This document shows, one piece after another, positions 36,521 through 49,291 of a stretch of 64,000 nucleotides of DNA. A program made the position numbers and the translations under genes. The stretch spans positions 8,541,501 to 8,605,500 of the forward strand of contig OX438754.1 in NCBI GenBank assembly GCA_949316235.1, given 5' to 3'. The notes under the pieces were generated by a model. The model made no database searches. It saw only the letters and a program-made list of their open reading frames with translations, and had not been told where the DNA came from. The number at the start of each line of letters is the position of its first letter. Positions within the stretch are counted from its first letter, which is position 1. This DNA comes from Oegoconia quadripuncta. Taxonomy: Eukaryota; Arthropoda; Insecta; Lepidoptera; Autostichidae.

Positions 36521-37161
36521 AAAATTAGAAAGTCAAACATTTGTGCAACTCAATGTGACATTAAGAGTCGTGAGTAGGCACTTTGGCATCACGAAATGAT
36601 ATGCAAATGATGCGAATCGACCTTCAACCGACAAAGCAATGTAAACAGTGAACAAACAACATCTTGCTTTTCATCTGCATATTTAAGAATGACACACTAT
36701 CATAAAGCGGTACCTATACCTACAAACCTCGAATGGCAAAGCAAAATCAGAACAGACAGAAGTTCTTGTAATTTGGTAATATTCCGGATGAGTTTTTTTA
36801 CCGTAAGGAAAAAAATTGGGCATATTAGGTTAGTGAAATAGAAGTTATTGGCATTGGTAGTTTAATAATTTTTTAAAAACACCCCGTGGATTCGTGGGGT
36901 TCCTGTCATGCGAAATTTATTTCGAATTCATATTTTCTCCGAGTTTTTTTTTATTTATTTAATTTATTGATGCAATTATGTGGAATAGGCTACATACGCG
37001 TCTGTCAAATGACACAATTAACGCTTTATGCGATGATGGTTTCGAAAAAAAAACAGGGAAACTACCTATGCCAACACCTTCTATTTCACTTACCTAACAT
37101 GCCCCATTTTTTTTCGTTACGTTAAAAAAACTCTTCCGGTATGTTGTTCATTTAAGAGGTA

Positions 37162-37424
37162 ACAGGTTAGCATGATTTGGGCACATTATGAGGAGGGATA
37201 AGCACGTAACGAGACGAGTGCTAAGTATGAATGTGGAGGGATACACAGGTAGAGGAAGACCGAAGAAGTTGTGAGTAGACTGCGTGAGGAATGATTATAT
37301 GTGTATGTGAAACGGGTGACTACGGAGATGAGGGCTGACAGAGGAGAGTGGAAGTGGAGACATGTTGTGCCGATCCCACTAAGAGTGGAATAAGGGCAGG
37401 AAAATGATAACGATGATGATATTG
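37162..37424 (+). mobile_element. Non-LTR retrotransposon C-terminal fragment
   Basis: Translates in pieces to HIMRRDKHVTRRVLSMNVEG and GRGRPKK with later stops, a pattern frequent at the end of insect LINE ORFs, and ends with a GAT repeat. A broken copy without function. Confidence 0.65.
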
Positions 37425-37810
37425 TTCATTCAATGAATACCGTTAAGGAACACCACAAACACTATACTATATAATACAAACGTAAACAACTCGTATTACA
37501 TTGAAAGATAATCTGTATTTGTAACCCAACTGCGCCGGCGCAGATTGATCTATGGAATATTTTATGTAATTTATATTAGAATGTGTCAATCTTATAAATA
37601 AACAAAGAAGTTAAGTAGGTATATAAACTAAAACATCGTATAGAAATTACAATACAGTTCATTGGAGTACCAGAACGTAGAAGGGAGGAGAACTCCTTTT
37701 GAATACAAGATATTTTTGGATTAAAAAAATAATTAGGTCTATATCTACTAACACTCGTCCGTCGTATCGAAGAACATCTAACTAGTGGGGCATTAAATTT
37801 CCCGAGTGGA

Positions 37811-37921
37811 GACAACGCACCGGTAAGCGCAGGGTCTGCGTGGCCGGCGACCTGATGAAGGTTGCAGAAGGTCCCTGGATGCAGGCCGCTTCCAACGAGT
37901 CGCTCTGGATATCTATGATAG
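37811..37921 (+). mobile_element. RTE-like LINE, C-terminal coding fragment
   Basis: CGGTAAGCGCAGGGTCTGCG, then a sequence encoding DLMKVAEGPWMQAASNESLW, the same C-terminal block as at 24984..25125. About 20 bases between the two parts are lost. Confidence 0.72.
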
Positions 37922-39340
37922 ATAGTGATGCTTGTGTTGATTCTACTAATACATACTTAGTTATTGTTTCGTATCATTCGTAAAACACATATCCATGCGT
38001 AAAAACGTACGTTTCTTATTAAAAATGTACGAGCATATAAATTAGTATATAAGAGAAAATCACTACAGCACTGCTCTCTTAATTTGCGGTGCAATTGCAA
38101 TTACATGTTTAGGTCAAGTATTTGTAGAACTTCCATTATGTATCGTATCCAAATAAATAATATGATTATGAAAAAACCATGAAATTTACTGCCCACACAA
38201 AAGTGAGGTCATGACAGTGTTGAAATAAAGAAATATTTTGATCATGGAAAACTCTTCCATTCCATACCTTATTACCCCCTTTCGTTTTACTATCCCTTTT
38301 CCGACTACCAAAAGAGATGTCCTGATGAACTGACTCATCAACGCATTGCCGAAACACAAATATGAGGGATAAGTAATTTCTTTCACGACCCATACAAGCA
38401 ATTAGAAAATACTTTTTTGGAAATTAAACCACTAAAGTTGTAAATTTGAGAATAACGGTTTGTATGCGAATTTTTGGTCCTAGGTGTACCTACTTGAAAT
38501 TGAAGTGTTCCAGCATATCGCAATTTCATCAACTATAGGTACAAAATAGTAGAGTTTGTATGGGGAAACATAATGAAATTTATCTTAAAAGAATAAAATA
38601 CCATTTACGTATTTTTCAAAATTAGAAAACGCCTGACAGCGTAATATGGTTGAAACTTGGAATGGGAAAACAAAACCATTTCAGTTATGTATGTTTTTAA
38701 GCCTTTCACTAAGTTTATACAACACAAATACTTCATATACCTAGTTATAGGTTTATTTACATACTGATTATTATGTAATATTTGTTTTCTAATTTTAATT
38801 TATTTGGGCACTTATGTTCCCCTGCGCTATTGTTATAGTCTTATGTCGGGTCTGAGAAATATCTGTTTTAGGTATAAGCTCGTCTTTTCTTTGTAAAAAA
38901 GGATCTGTAATTGTTTTTTTTTGTGTATGCAATAAAGTGTTATAACATACTTTTTATTGCACAACAAACACAAGTAATGGTTTGAAATAGATAATGGAAG
39001 TAGGTATCAACACTGTTATAATTTTCATGTAGGTATCTAATTGTCATATTATATCTAATTAGGTACTTACCTCCCCAGTTTCTTTAGAGTCTGTGATTTC
39101 AGAATCAATGCCATAGCTAAGTGGTACAATACGATATCCATAGACGTAAACAATATTTTTACATTTTTCCTCTGATGTCGATGAAATTGCTTTTACAGAG
39201 ATAGATTATCTTCAAAAGCGAAAACTGGATTCAGAAGCTAATATTATATTATAATAAAAAAAATGTGACATGGTGTATAGATTATGTATCAATTTTGACT
39301 ATATCAATTGCAATAATTTTTTTTATTCAATGTAACTAGA
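37922..39340. other. Intergenic, no gene recognised
   Basis: AT-rich sequence; a possible LINE end near 38860..38945. Overlapping minus frames at 38166..38401 lack known domains. Confidence 0.5.
38860..38945 (+). mobile_element. Possible LINE 3' end
   Basis: TTTTGTGTATGCAATAAAGTG resembles the polyadenylation-type 3' end of insect LINEs. Nothing upstream is recognisable as coding. Confidence 0.3.
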
Positions 39341-39349
39341 TACGATAGC

Positions 39350-39621
39350 GACGACCTGTTTGGTGTAGTGGTTAAGAAATTCTGCTACTATACCAAATGG
39401 TCGTGGGTTCGAATCCCGCTAGGGGCACATGTTTGTAGGATGAATACAGACATGTGTTCCCGAGTTTTCGATATTTTTCATTTATACATGTATTTATTTA
39501 CAAAAAAAATGTATTTGTGTAGTTTATCAACCATCTGGTATCCATAACACAAGCCTAGATGCTTACTGTAGACGCAGATGCTGTGTGTTTGTGCAAAGAC
39601 ATTTATTTATTTATTATTATT
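39350..39621 (+). mobile_element. tRNA-derived SINE, family B, complete copy with target duplication
   Basis: tRNA-like head with A box TGGTGTAGTGGTTAAG at 39361 and B box GGTTCGAATCCCGC near 39408. The body includes GTATTTGTGTAGTTTATCAA and CCATAACACAAGCC, and the tail is a TTTA repeat. A perfect 9 bp target duplication, TACGATAGC, flanks it at 39341..39349 and 39622..39630, so this insertion is fairly young. Confidence 0.92.
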
Positions 39622-40088
39622 TACGATAGCATAAAATCTCCATATCTATATCTTCTTCTATGCAGTTAGGTAACTTAACTTTTGCTCTACCTATCATACT
39701 TCAGTTTGAACTCTTGTGGTTCATGATTATGATTGTGTGGTTCCAGGGAAGAATAGGGCCACCGTCTCTTAGTATTTTTGTTTTGAATAAGGTGACAAAG
39801 GGATAGTAAATATAACTAGGGAAGGGATGTAGACTAGTCGGCAGCAGCGACATTGTTCCGGAGCTTCTAAAAAAATCAGCTGTTAGCAACAGGCCTATCC
39901 CGGCATGGGGATTAGGGAAAAACCTGTAGAAATAATACAAATTACCTACGCTATAGAAGCTTATGTCAAGCAGTAAACAGCTGTTGATGTAATATTTTAA
40001 ATCTAGTCAATGTTATTTATACTTATTATCGGCTCTTGTAGATCCAAATAATTAGACATACACGTAATCAAGTAAAGATAAAGATGGG

Positions 40089-40343
40089 GGTTACAGGTTC
40101 GATTTCCGGTTTAGTACTTGATTTGGCTGGTGGTAAATTTTTAAATGTACGCCTAACCAGCTACTATAGCACCATCTTATCAAAATCTGCTGCCAAGTAG
40201 CAATTTGACAGCATTGTTGTGTTATTTTCCACTGTTTGAGATAACATAGTCAGTTTCCCAATTAAATTGAGGATTCCAAATAACCACGCTTCCATCTTGG
40301 ACCTCATCTTCAGTTAACATCAAGCACTAACTCGGTATGGCAA
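40089..40343 (+). mobile_element. tRNA-derived SINE, family A, diverged copy
   Basis: B-box-like GGTTCGATTTCCGG near 40097, then body (GTACGCCTAACCAGCTAC, AATCTGCTGCCAAGTAGC) and tail (CCTCATCTTCAGTTAACATC). It lacks the poly(A) end. Confidence 0.7.
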
Positions 40344-43279
40344 ACTAGATGTTCTCCGTGCCAGGAGACTTGTAGGGTAGGTATGATCCTGTTATCGATT
40401 TCTGCCTTCTAGCATCAATAGAATTGCTGTGTTCTGGTCTGAAGGATAAGAGAGATATTAAAATTACAGGCTTATGGAGGCATTGCTTCTTAGTCCTTAG
40501 AATGACATCGCGCGCTTCTGTCACCCCTGTACTAAAAGACAAAAATATTGTTTATCTTTGGGCAGTTACCTTTATATATGCAGCAGTAGCAATCACGCTA
40601 ATTAGTTTCCATGAAACAAGCTGCTTAGTTGTTTCAATGACAAAAATTGTAACGATAGTCTATAAGCTTTTCTTGTGTTATAATAAATGTCACGTCGACT
40701 TTTCTTATTTAAAACCTACCCAGGCAAATCAATAGTTACTTACCTCAATATTTACCATTTTCGATGGCTGCACTTACTTATTCCCCCAACTCTGGACCGA
40801 CGGCCGATGGAGCCATGAGTTATCCGACGGCCGAAATGTACTACCTATATTTTATTGGCCTCATTCTGGCAGGGCCGTATCATAGATTTAAATTTTTGGT
40901 AGATAGATAAACAGTCGCTAATTAGTCGTACTTAATCGCAACCAGAAGAGAGTCCATCGTTTAAAATGATGTACTTGTGACTCGACCAGAATAAACCTTA
41001 TTCCGGCAGCACCAGATGTATCTTGAGAAGCGTCGAATTACCGCAGAAAATGCACATGCTTATTTTCCTTTCTTAGAAAACTTAATTACTCTTACTATGA
41101 TACGTGCAATTAAATTCAGTCTGCGACCACCCAGACATTATTCACCACTTACATGCCCACTTAGTAAATACACTACTAAAGAAATGTCATCCAGTGACTG
41201 ATCATGCCTATCATATCTACACTCATTATACAAGACACGTTATCTGACTTGATGATGTTATAATTGCCGGTCCATATAAGTAAGTACATAGTGGAGAGGA
41301 TAATATACTTTCAACTGTAATCTTGCTATAAATCGCCTTATAATAGCCGTGTTATTTATTGTTGTAAATTACAACTTCATTAGGAGATCTGAGAGACCGG
41401 CTTTTTCATGTTTTCGGTATAGAAAATGTTTTATAAGCGTTTCTAATTTAGAAAATTGTTTATCTCTGGTTCCTTGCATAAAAAGAGTTAGTAAAATAAG
41501 CATCGATAACGCATTAAAAGGAGTTGAATATCCTAAGTAAATCGTAAGTTCTCGATGCTTTAAATTTACACTAACTTATCGATTACGGCAATCGATTTAA
41601 AAAATATTTATAGCGTGTTGGGTGTTAACTCCTCAATAGTTAGATTCTGTCTTCGGTACATTGACTGCAGTGAATCAGTTGACTTGCGTCATACGTCACT
41701 GCATAAGATCAGACGGATTCTGTTAGGCAGATTAGGTACCTATTTGTCTTTCTGCTTTTTTTTATAATTGCGTGTTGTGTTTGCCTGATTGAACACTTAG
41801 TTCGTAATATTCTGCATGTTTAACTTCTTTGATATTGTCATTTCTTGTGTAAAAATTGTTGACAGACCAAATAAATAATTTTAAACATACATGGCGGCGC
41901 TACATCTCTATATTTAAGTACCAAAGTGTTTGAGCAATGTCATAAAGGCTGTTATTTCATAATCATAAAAATATAACTCAGATAATCTTATGGCTAAACA
42001 TGACCTACCAATTAATCATATCTTTGGAAAGCATTTGGAAAGTATCCTCACAAATTTCACATTTATTTAGATAGATATACCTAACCTGCTGTGATCGATA
42101 TCGATCGATAGATCACTGGAACAAATACATAAATAGATATAAATAAGCAACATTCAGTAAGTCTGTTCACCCTAGACTTGAGGATCATTGAGAAGATTGT
42201 TTCTCGAATCAAACTATCTTGGTATCCTCAATTCCACATAGAGAGTTCCACACCTTTGCAGTACCCATGCATTATGAACGAAGAATCAAATCGTACCAGA
42301 TACCTATTTTATATATTTTTATTCTCTTCAGAAAACATTTTAGTAAGTAATTCACAACAACATTAGGTGCTTTCAGGCTTCGCAATCTCATAAAATATAT
42401 TTAACAAAACCTGGAAACATCTAGGTCTCTCTGAATACAATAGATGTTAGAATTTCATTCTGAAGGCTAAAAGGATATTAGTGTTATATACCTACATATG
42501 GGTATAGATATTTATACAACATCTTCATACGTGCCTCTGCTAAATTGTGACGTAACAACCCCCCTCCCCCATATCCCTATCCGCTTAAAGATGAACCTAG
42601 AAAAAGTTGTTAACAAAGATAGAAATATATAACTTAACATAAATAAAAAGGAGATGGTTATAGTTCAATTGATGTCATCCCCAAATGCGATACTTGACGT
42701 GTATCCACGGTAAAACAAGTTGCTCCTCACGAAGTTTAGGAAGACTTACCCTTATAGAAAATTAAAATATGATTTCGTTTGCTCGAATTAATAATATACT
42801 ACTAACCGTTTTTTAAAATAAATAATACTTCAAAAACGTTTTTCTATAGTAGGTGCCTTCCCACGAGTACCTATCTAATAGATAGATACCTACCTACATG
42901 CTATAGCTAGGTATATATCATGGAAACAATGTGTGTATGGAAAGACTGTTTGACGTTTTCAATTACTTAAGAAGGCAAATATGTAACACTGTATATCTAA
43001 TGGTGACCCATTAACATAGGTGATGGATGATTTATATGAACTAATGTATAAGTAGCGACATCTACGATATCTACAAGAATAATGCTAATCCATTGTTTCA
43101 ATTTGCTAAGGTTACTCTGTAAAACTTCTTTCATATTATTATATGGCCTTCTAAATAAATAACAATAAATTAGGAAGCTTCCTTCAAATATATTTATATT
43201 AAACCACTAAAACAGGTTTAAAATATCCAATGAAAAGGCAAGAGAAACCTGTTTGGTGCACCGTACATCATAATAAATG

Positions 43280-43400
43280 AGTTGGGCTGCGTCCGAGTGG
43301 CTGTCACGTAGGTGTGGTCGGAGTGGGGGGCGGGGCGAGCGGGGGATCCGCCCTAAACAAAATGGCGGCAGATTGCGCGCCAAAATTTAAATTTTGATTG
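43280..43400. promoter_or_regulatory. GC-rich patch with Sp1/KLF-like and PHO-like motifs
   Basis: In AT-rich surroundings, about 120 bp holds GGGGGGCGGGGCGAGCGGGG, GTGTGGTCGG and AAAATGGCGGC. The last, read on the other strand, is GCCGCCATTTT, close to the PHO/YY1 consensus. Sp1/KLF-type and PHO sites occur together in fly Polycomb response elements. Function here is inference. Confidence 0.3.
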
Positions 43401-43551
43401 AATTTACATTCTATGTGATAATTAAAAACATCCCGATAAAATACCTGCTGCCTATGATTTTACGCTGATAAATGATATCAACCACCGAAGTTCTGTTTTT
43501 ATAGAAATACTTTATAAGAGAAATAATAATTTCTACTTTAATTAAATTTAA

Positions 43552-43827
43552 AAATTTTGTGCTATCTCGAGCATTATCTGCGACGGCAGCGTTAATTATC
43601 ACCAGGTGGAGATTGTGGTCAAAATTGTTCCCACTCCGGTGAATCATAAAAAAAATATTCATTTGTCGTTGAACAATGTAGCCATAATATTTAAAGAAAA
43701 TACTCATACCTACCTAGCATTAACTGACGCTAATATCAATATTGTATCCTCATCAATTCATCATAACGTATCTAATATCGTAAATGAAAACATCTCACAA
43801 GGTTTACCTTCGCACGATCATCTATAA
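43552..43827 (+). other. Unassigned open frame without ATG, possible exon
   Basis: Ninety-one codons open after a TAA, reading KFCAISSIICDGSVNYHQVE then IVVKIVPTPVNHKKNIHLSL and ending SQGLPSHDHL. The composition looks protein-like, but there is no ATG start and the opposite strand is open too. Nearest neighbours are the GC-rich patch at 43280..43400 and the Antp 3' flank. Function unknown; chance cannot be excluded. Confidence 0.2.
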
Positions 43828-44829
43828 ACAAATCGTTATTGCAATTTAAGGACCCATTTAAAAGCTATAAATTTCTCAACACATACAAAAATAATCTTAA
43901 CACCATACATATTAAGGTTCAAAAAGTGTCTGAATGCAACCTCGCCTTTGCTCTCATAAACTATTTTCAGTAAGCAACAGAATGAAGTGACGACGCACCT
44001 GTCCTTTTCTATAATACCACAAGTGGTGTTGGTGAGAAGAGGACGGGTGATATTTACGAGGTGTTTATCGATACAGCGGCGTTGATTTAACCATTGCTTT
44101 GGTTTATTGCAGTCAATAAAATTGAACGTTATGAGGCAAGGTCGCATGTGAAAAATTACAAGTGATTTATGTCTTCATCTCGGGACATAAGAGTTTTAAA
44201 CGATGTTTGGGGACCGGTTGTTTAGTCACATTATAGTTTTTCTTTTTGTGAATGTAACGTATTTTGAACGTACGTGATGATTTCTTCTATTTAAAATTTA
44301 AAAGCTGCACTTATGACAAGAATAGAAGCAATATTTTTGTTCAGGTTTTAACAAATTTGTTAAATAAATTCTGCGAATGTTATCTAGAGTTATAAAATAT
44401 CTTACAAAAATTATATATACCTACAGGTACCTGCAGATACCTATTAACATCGCATTGCAGAAAATATAGATGTAGCAATACAGAAACTTAAATGTTAGGC
44501 AGCGGGTATTTTGAAATGATAGATTCTTATCGTATCTAATACTACGTTTTTTGATTCTTAATTGAAATAATGTAAACAGCAAATTAGTCGCTAGATAGAT
44601 ACAGTGTTAAAAGAAATGTAGATCACCTATCACATCGATTGTTTTCTTGCACTTTATAAAAACAGAATAAAAATGGGTTGATATCAAGGAAAATTATAAA
44701 TATTATCACTTTTTACTTTGGTTTAAATTCCAATCTCTCCTATTCGAACAGCTCCTGAACCTTATAGGTATTATTACAATTTTAGATATCGTTAGGTTAG
44801 AAGGTATGCGAAATAAAGTAATTGGTCTG

Positions 44830-44962
44830 TATCAACCTTACACTTAATTTTTACTTGTACGATTACTGGTGTTAAAACATACCTTAGTACCATAGTATAC
44901 CTTAAACACACCAGCCACCACACCAGCAATCGTACAAGTAAAAATTAAGTGTGAGGTTGATA
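44830..44962. repeat. 133 bp hairpin with 43 bp arms
   Basis: Arms 44830..44872 and 44920..44962 are inverse copies with two differences; read as plus-strand RNA these would be one G-U pair and one A-C mismatch. The loop is 47 nt. It stands alone in a 12 kb stretch without recognised transposons, about 4 kb beyond the Antp stop codon. It may be a tiny MITE or an RNA hairpin. Confidence 0.8.
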
Positions 44963-45984
44963 ATGTTTTATGATAAATCAAAGGTAAGGATCTGAAATTA
45001 GTTGTAGTCTTTGATTATCCCAGAGCAGTAAAGGTAGGTACAGGTAACATAATCAGAATTCTTAACAACTTTGATTGGAATGAATGAGGAGAACTAGAAG
45101 ACAACTTTATGATGGACTGAATATGTGTATGTCCACAATCTTATCAGATTTATGGAAATCTGGCATCATGTATGAATTCTATTGTATTAATATAATTCAT
45201 ATAAGTAAAAATTGATTGCTTCATAAATTGGAGTCTGGTCTAGGAATTATTAAGGAAGATATTTTATTCGATAATAATAAATGAGCTATTTTATTATTGT
45301 GATAGTAGAGAACTCTGATATAGAGAGTGTCTACCTACTATTATAGATAAAAACATTATTGTAGAATCAATTGACGCTAATATTGAAGAAGGCAAGAAGA
45401 CAACAATAACTTAGAATGACCGTGAACTCAATCTGGAACAAGTGCAATGGCACATTGAAGTGGTCATCATAAATAACACTTATCTGTGTTGAAAAGACTG
45501 ATTGATCAATTTATTATGACCTCTAAAGTCTCATATTGAAGACATACGATTTAGATGTCATATTGATATTCAACCATATACATAGGTATACACTAAGCCC
45601 CAAGACATTGGACATAATAATATCAAATATTACATAGTAGATGACCTTAAGAGTAGTAAGATAATGATACTAATTGTATAAAATCTATGTGACAGAAAAT
45701 TTTAAAAATGCCGAAATGAACATGAATATTGTAACGTAAATTAACAAATAACTTCCGGATGTTCATTATGACTGAAATGCCGAACAGATAAATACGTAGC
45801 CATTTAAAGCCCTGCAAAATAATAATTGCCTCAATTTCAAACTTGTCAAAATCGCATTAGTTCACCTTACAGTGGAGAATAATGATACGCCTACAGCGCT
45901 CATTGGATGCGAGGGATTATTAAAAACACATTAGAGTCGGCCACACCTAGTCTTATAAATAACCCTGTTCGTGTTGAAACAGAA

Positions 45985-46090
45985 AAAAGTAATTTCGAGA
46001 TTTGTGCCGCGGGGGCGGAGGGAGGGCCCAATCACCCGTGACTGACACGGAAGGAACCGGGCCTCTATCACGCGAAATCATTATTTTGTC
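45985..46090. promoter_or_regulatory. GC-rich patch in the Antp 3' flank
   Basis: GTGCCGCGGGGGCGGAGGGA followed by CCAATCACCCGTGACTGAC and ACGCGAAATCATTATTTTG. It stands out from the AT-rich flank and matches no repeat seen here; a candidate conserved element. Confidence 0.25.
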
Positions 46091-46556
46091 GTTAGGGAAA
46101 CGTATTATAATGATGGTATCTTGAACCACAATCTACGTTTATAGAAAATCCTATACGTCAAATTGAAATATATTACACTACGCACATTATTACATAATGT
46201 GCGTAGGTGAATTATCTAGGTATGTGAATTGTTGGTCCAACGTCCTATACCTCGTGTATATTTTTTCGAAATCAGGATCATCAAACTATGTAATCGTCAA
46301 AGTGTATTGTTAAGCTCTAATGTGCGAATACAAATTACAAAATATTTCTAATGTATAAATATTCGTTAAGTTTCTTTTATAGTAACAAAGGACCATCTTA
46401 TCACTATGTAACATTAAATTACTACAGTAGAGTTCTAAGGTGATCAGGCGTATTTGATACTTGCTTACGAGTATTGCATGCATGTGTGTATGTCTTGTTC
46501 CTATAAGACCATAGTCCAAGGTTAATAATGAAAATCTCTTAGTACAATCATTATGC

Positions 46557-49000
46557 TTTATTAATTTCATGTATTTATATATTTATGACAATATCGTCTC
46601 GCCTAACCTTATTAAATTACTAATTATAGTTATATTTTCATAAATTTTGAATCGATAGGACATAATGGTAAATTAAATCGTTCAAATTAGGTTCCCGTAC
46701 TTTCTCTACAGATCTAACTTTTGAAAATGTAATGACAGTTCTCAGTAGACCTAACAATCATAACTTAATAATAAATTTATATAAAACTAATTTTACGCAA
46801 GTATAAAATTTTACAAAACAAATTCAAAATTGAGAATTCTATCTGGCAAGGGACAAATTAGAATTATAGTTGAGATTGCACTGGTATTAAGAGATTGTCA
46901 AGAGATAACCTTTAGATTATCCAGGAAATATACAGCCTATATTATAGTTATAGAAGAAAAATAATGCTTACTGCTAGAAATAAATTTACAACATAAACAT
47001 GAGATATTTGAGCAAACATTAAATAATATTAACAATAAGCATCCCAGCCAGACAGTTGTTAAAATTAAATTTAACCAATTCATTAAAAAGAATGAAAGCG
47101 AACCTAATCAAGCGAATCAATAAATAAATATTGAATATATCGACAATATACAATTATTACAATTTACATTTACTTAACGAACACAGCACAAATTAAAAAA
47201 AATATGTATAAAAAAATTAAACCGGCTCTCTGTTTCTTATAAAAACATTCACTAGTTACAATCTATGTGAAAAATTAATTTACATATAGTTTACAATTAT
47301 TACGAAACGTATAACTTGGATCCTGACAATGTTAACCATTCCAATTTCACTCTCCAATTTTATTAATAATCGTAAACCTAGTGTGTTACGAGTAAATATA
47401 TATATATATTATGTTCGATATTTTTCTTTACGTATATTGGTTTCATAGGCAATGATTTTATAAAAATACCTTTTCCTAAATTGGTGTCCGACGTGATTTG
47501 TATATGAAACGTCGAACATTGACGTCTTCTCTATAATAAAGAAGATTTTTTTAATACATACACTGAACAACCAGCAGTTTATTTCCTAACTTTGGTATAC
47601 TGTGTACTTGTAACCGCATCCTACATTCCATATAAGATTCAAATAAGAAAAATTAAATATTAAGTTTTCTGCCCTTACAAAACTGAAGGTAACTTTGTTT
47701 CATTATAAAATACCATTATTGTTTTCTCTATATTCAAATGTAACAGATTATGTCTTTTAGTAAACAGTTTTATCCATTGAATGGCACAACGTTTTTGTCA
47801 TGTAAGTTGTAGTAGAATATCAAAGAATAGTGAACGATCAGATCTATAGATGTATTCTTCTAAATTATAAGCTTCACTCTCATAATATTTTACAATAATA
47901 ATAGATTTCTTATGACGTTTATTATCAGTTATCATTTACGTATATGTGTCGTCGAAATATCGTATACATTGCACTTGTATAACTGGCCTTCCCAAACTAC
48001 AAAATACACGAAGACTTGGGAAAAAAATATAGAGAAGATTCACAAACTAAACACACGATCACCCGAGTTCATACCACGAACTTATCGTTGTTTCTCAAAT
48101 TAATCTCAATAATTATTATTCACACTAAAACAATTGTACATATAAAATCTAAAAATTATCTTGTATTAATGTATGTACAGAATAGCATTTTGATAGCTTA
48201 TAAGAAATAAAACATCAAATATATTAAATAATAACAATATCGATACTAATCGCCTTCTTATCAATGGTTAATTATAAGAGGTCCTTATGGTTTTGTGTTT
48301 CGAAAGTAAAGAAAATATTTTTTGGAAATCCATTTTTCACAAAGTGTCTGACAATTAAGTTGTATTTAATAAAAATAAGTCGAAGTTTAATAAACAAAAA
48401 TACAGTTTATGGTAATAAGACTACAATATTATATAAAATCTGTACATATAATATTGTAATTACGTATTAAGAAAATAATAAATATGAAATCAATACAACA
48501 ATACTAACACTTTATGAAAAATTAGGACGTTTACTGATTACTGATAGCCAATTTTTCAATAAATAGATATAATTCCCCGAAAAGAAAGTCGCAACTATAA
48601 TCACATCATATAAACGTTGCAGTTCGCTAACCATAATACACTGCCTTTTTGGTAATTATTGGTATTGAGATTGTTCTATAAATTAATTTATACTTAACAA
48701 CTGTAAAAATCTCTTCATCACACTATCATTACTCTTTATGCGAAATCACTAAGTTACGTATTAGTTATAATGTAATATTATCATGAAAAGTCCAACATAC
48801 AATTTATACAAATTAAACTGTTCTAGTAACTTCGGTCTTTGGACTGATCGCATCAGATTTACCATTTCTTCGATGCTCGAACGCAAAATTGAAACATTAG
48901 AAACCAAATGGACACTGAAATCTCTTTTTGGAATGGCTGGATTAAATCTGAAACGCATCTGTCCGTCACCTGGACCGCATGAACTAAGCTAGGGAGGCCT
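46557..49000 (-). other. Antp: Probable Antp 3' UTR and immediate 3' flank
   Basis: Sequence directly after the Antp stop codon. It is AT-rich, contains no dispersed repeat I recognise, and has no credible ORF. Minus-strand AATAAA signals lie at 47918..47923, 47578..47583, 47359..47364 and 46557..46562, so transcripts could end at any of these. Fly Antp is known for a long 3' UTR; the length here is inference and the true end cannot be decided from sequence. Confidence 0.45.

Positions 49001-49291
<291 letters not shown>

Larger units (their letters stand above)
40344..46556. other. Antp distal 3' flank without recognised dispersed repeats
   Basis: About 6.2 kb in which I find no SINE, LINE or family F/G copy. 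It holds the hairpin at 44830..44962, GC-rich patches at 43280..43400 and 45985..46090, and short frames (for example 40424..40735 and 43836..44147) without known domains. Confidence 0.5.

Noticed and set aside
39361..39432. Possible tRNA gene with A and B boxes
   Set aside because: The sequence does not close a full cloverleaf and continues into a SINE body with target duplication, so it is the SINE head.
40424..40735. 103-codon plus frame
   Set aside because: Starts within a decayed SINE end, hydrophobic and Cys-rich without a recognisable domain; likely chance.
1..48990. ftz or Scr exons downstream of Antp
   Set aside because: No second homeodomain or YPWM motif was seen; these genes must lie outside the window.
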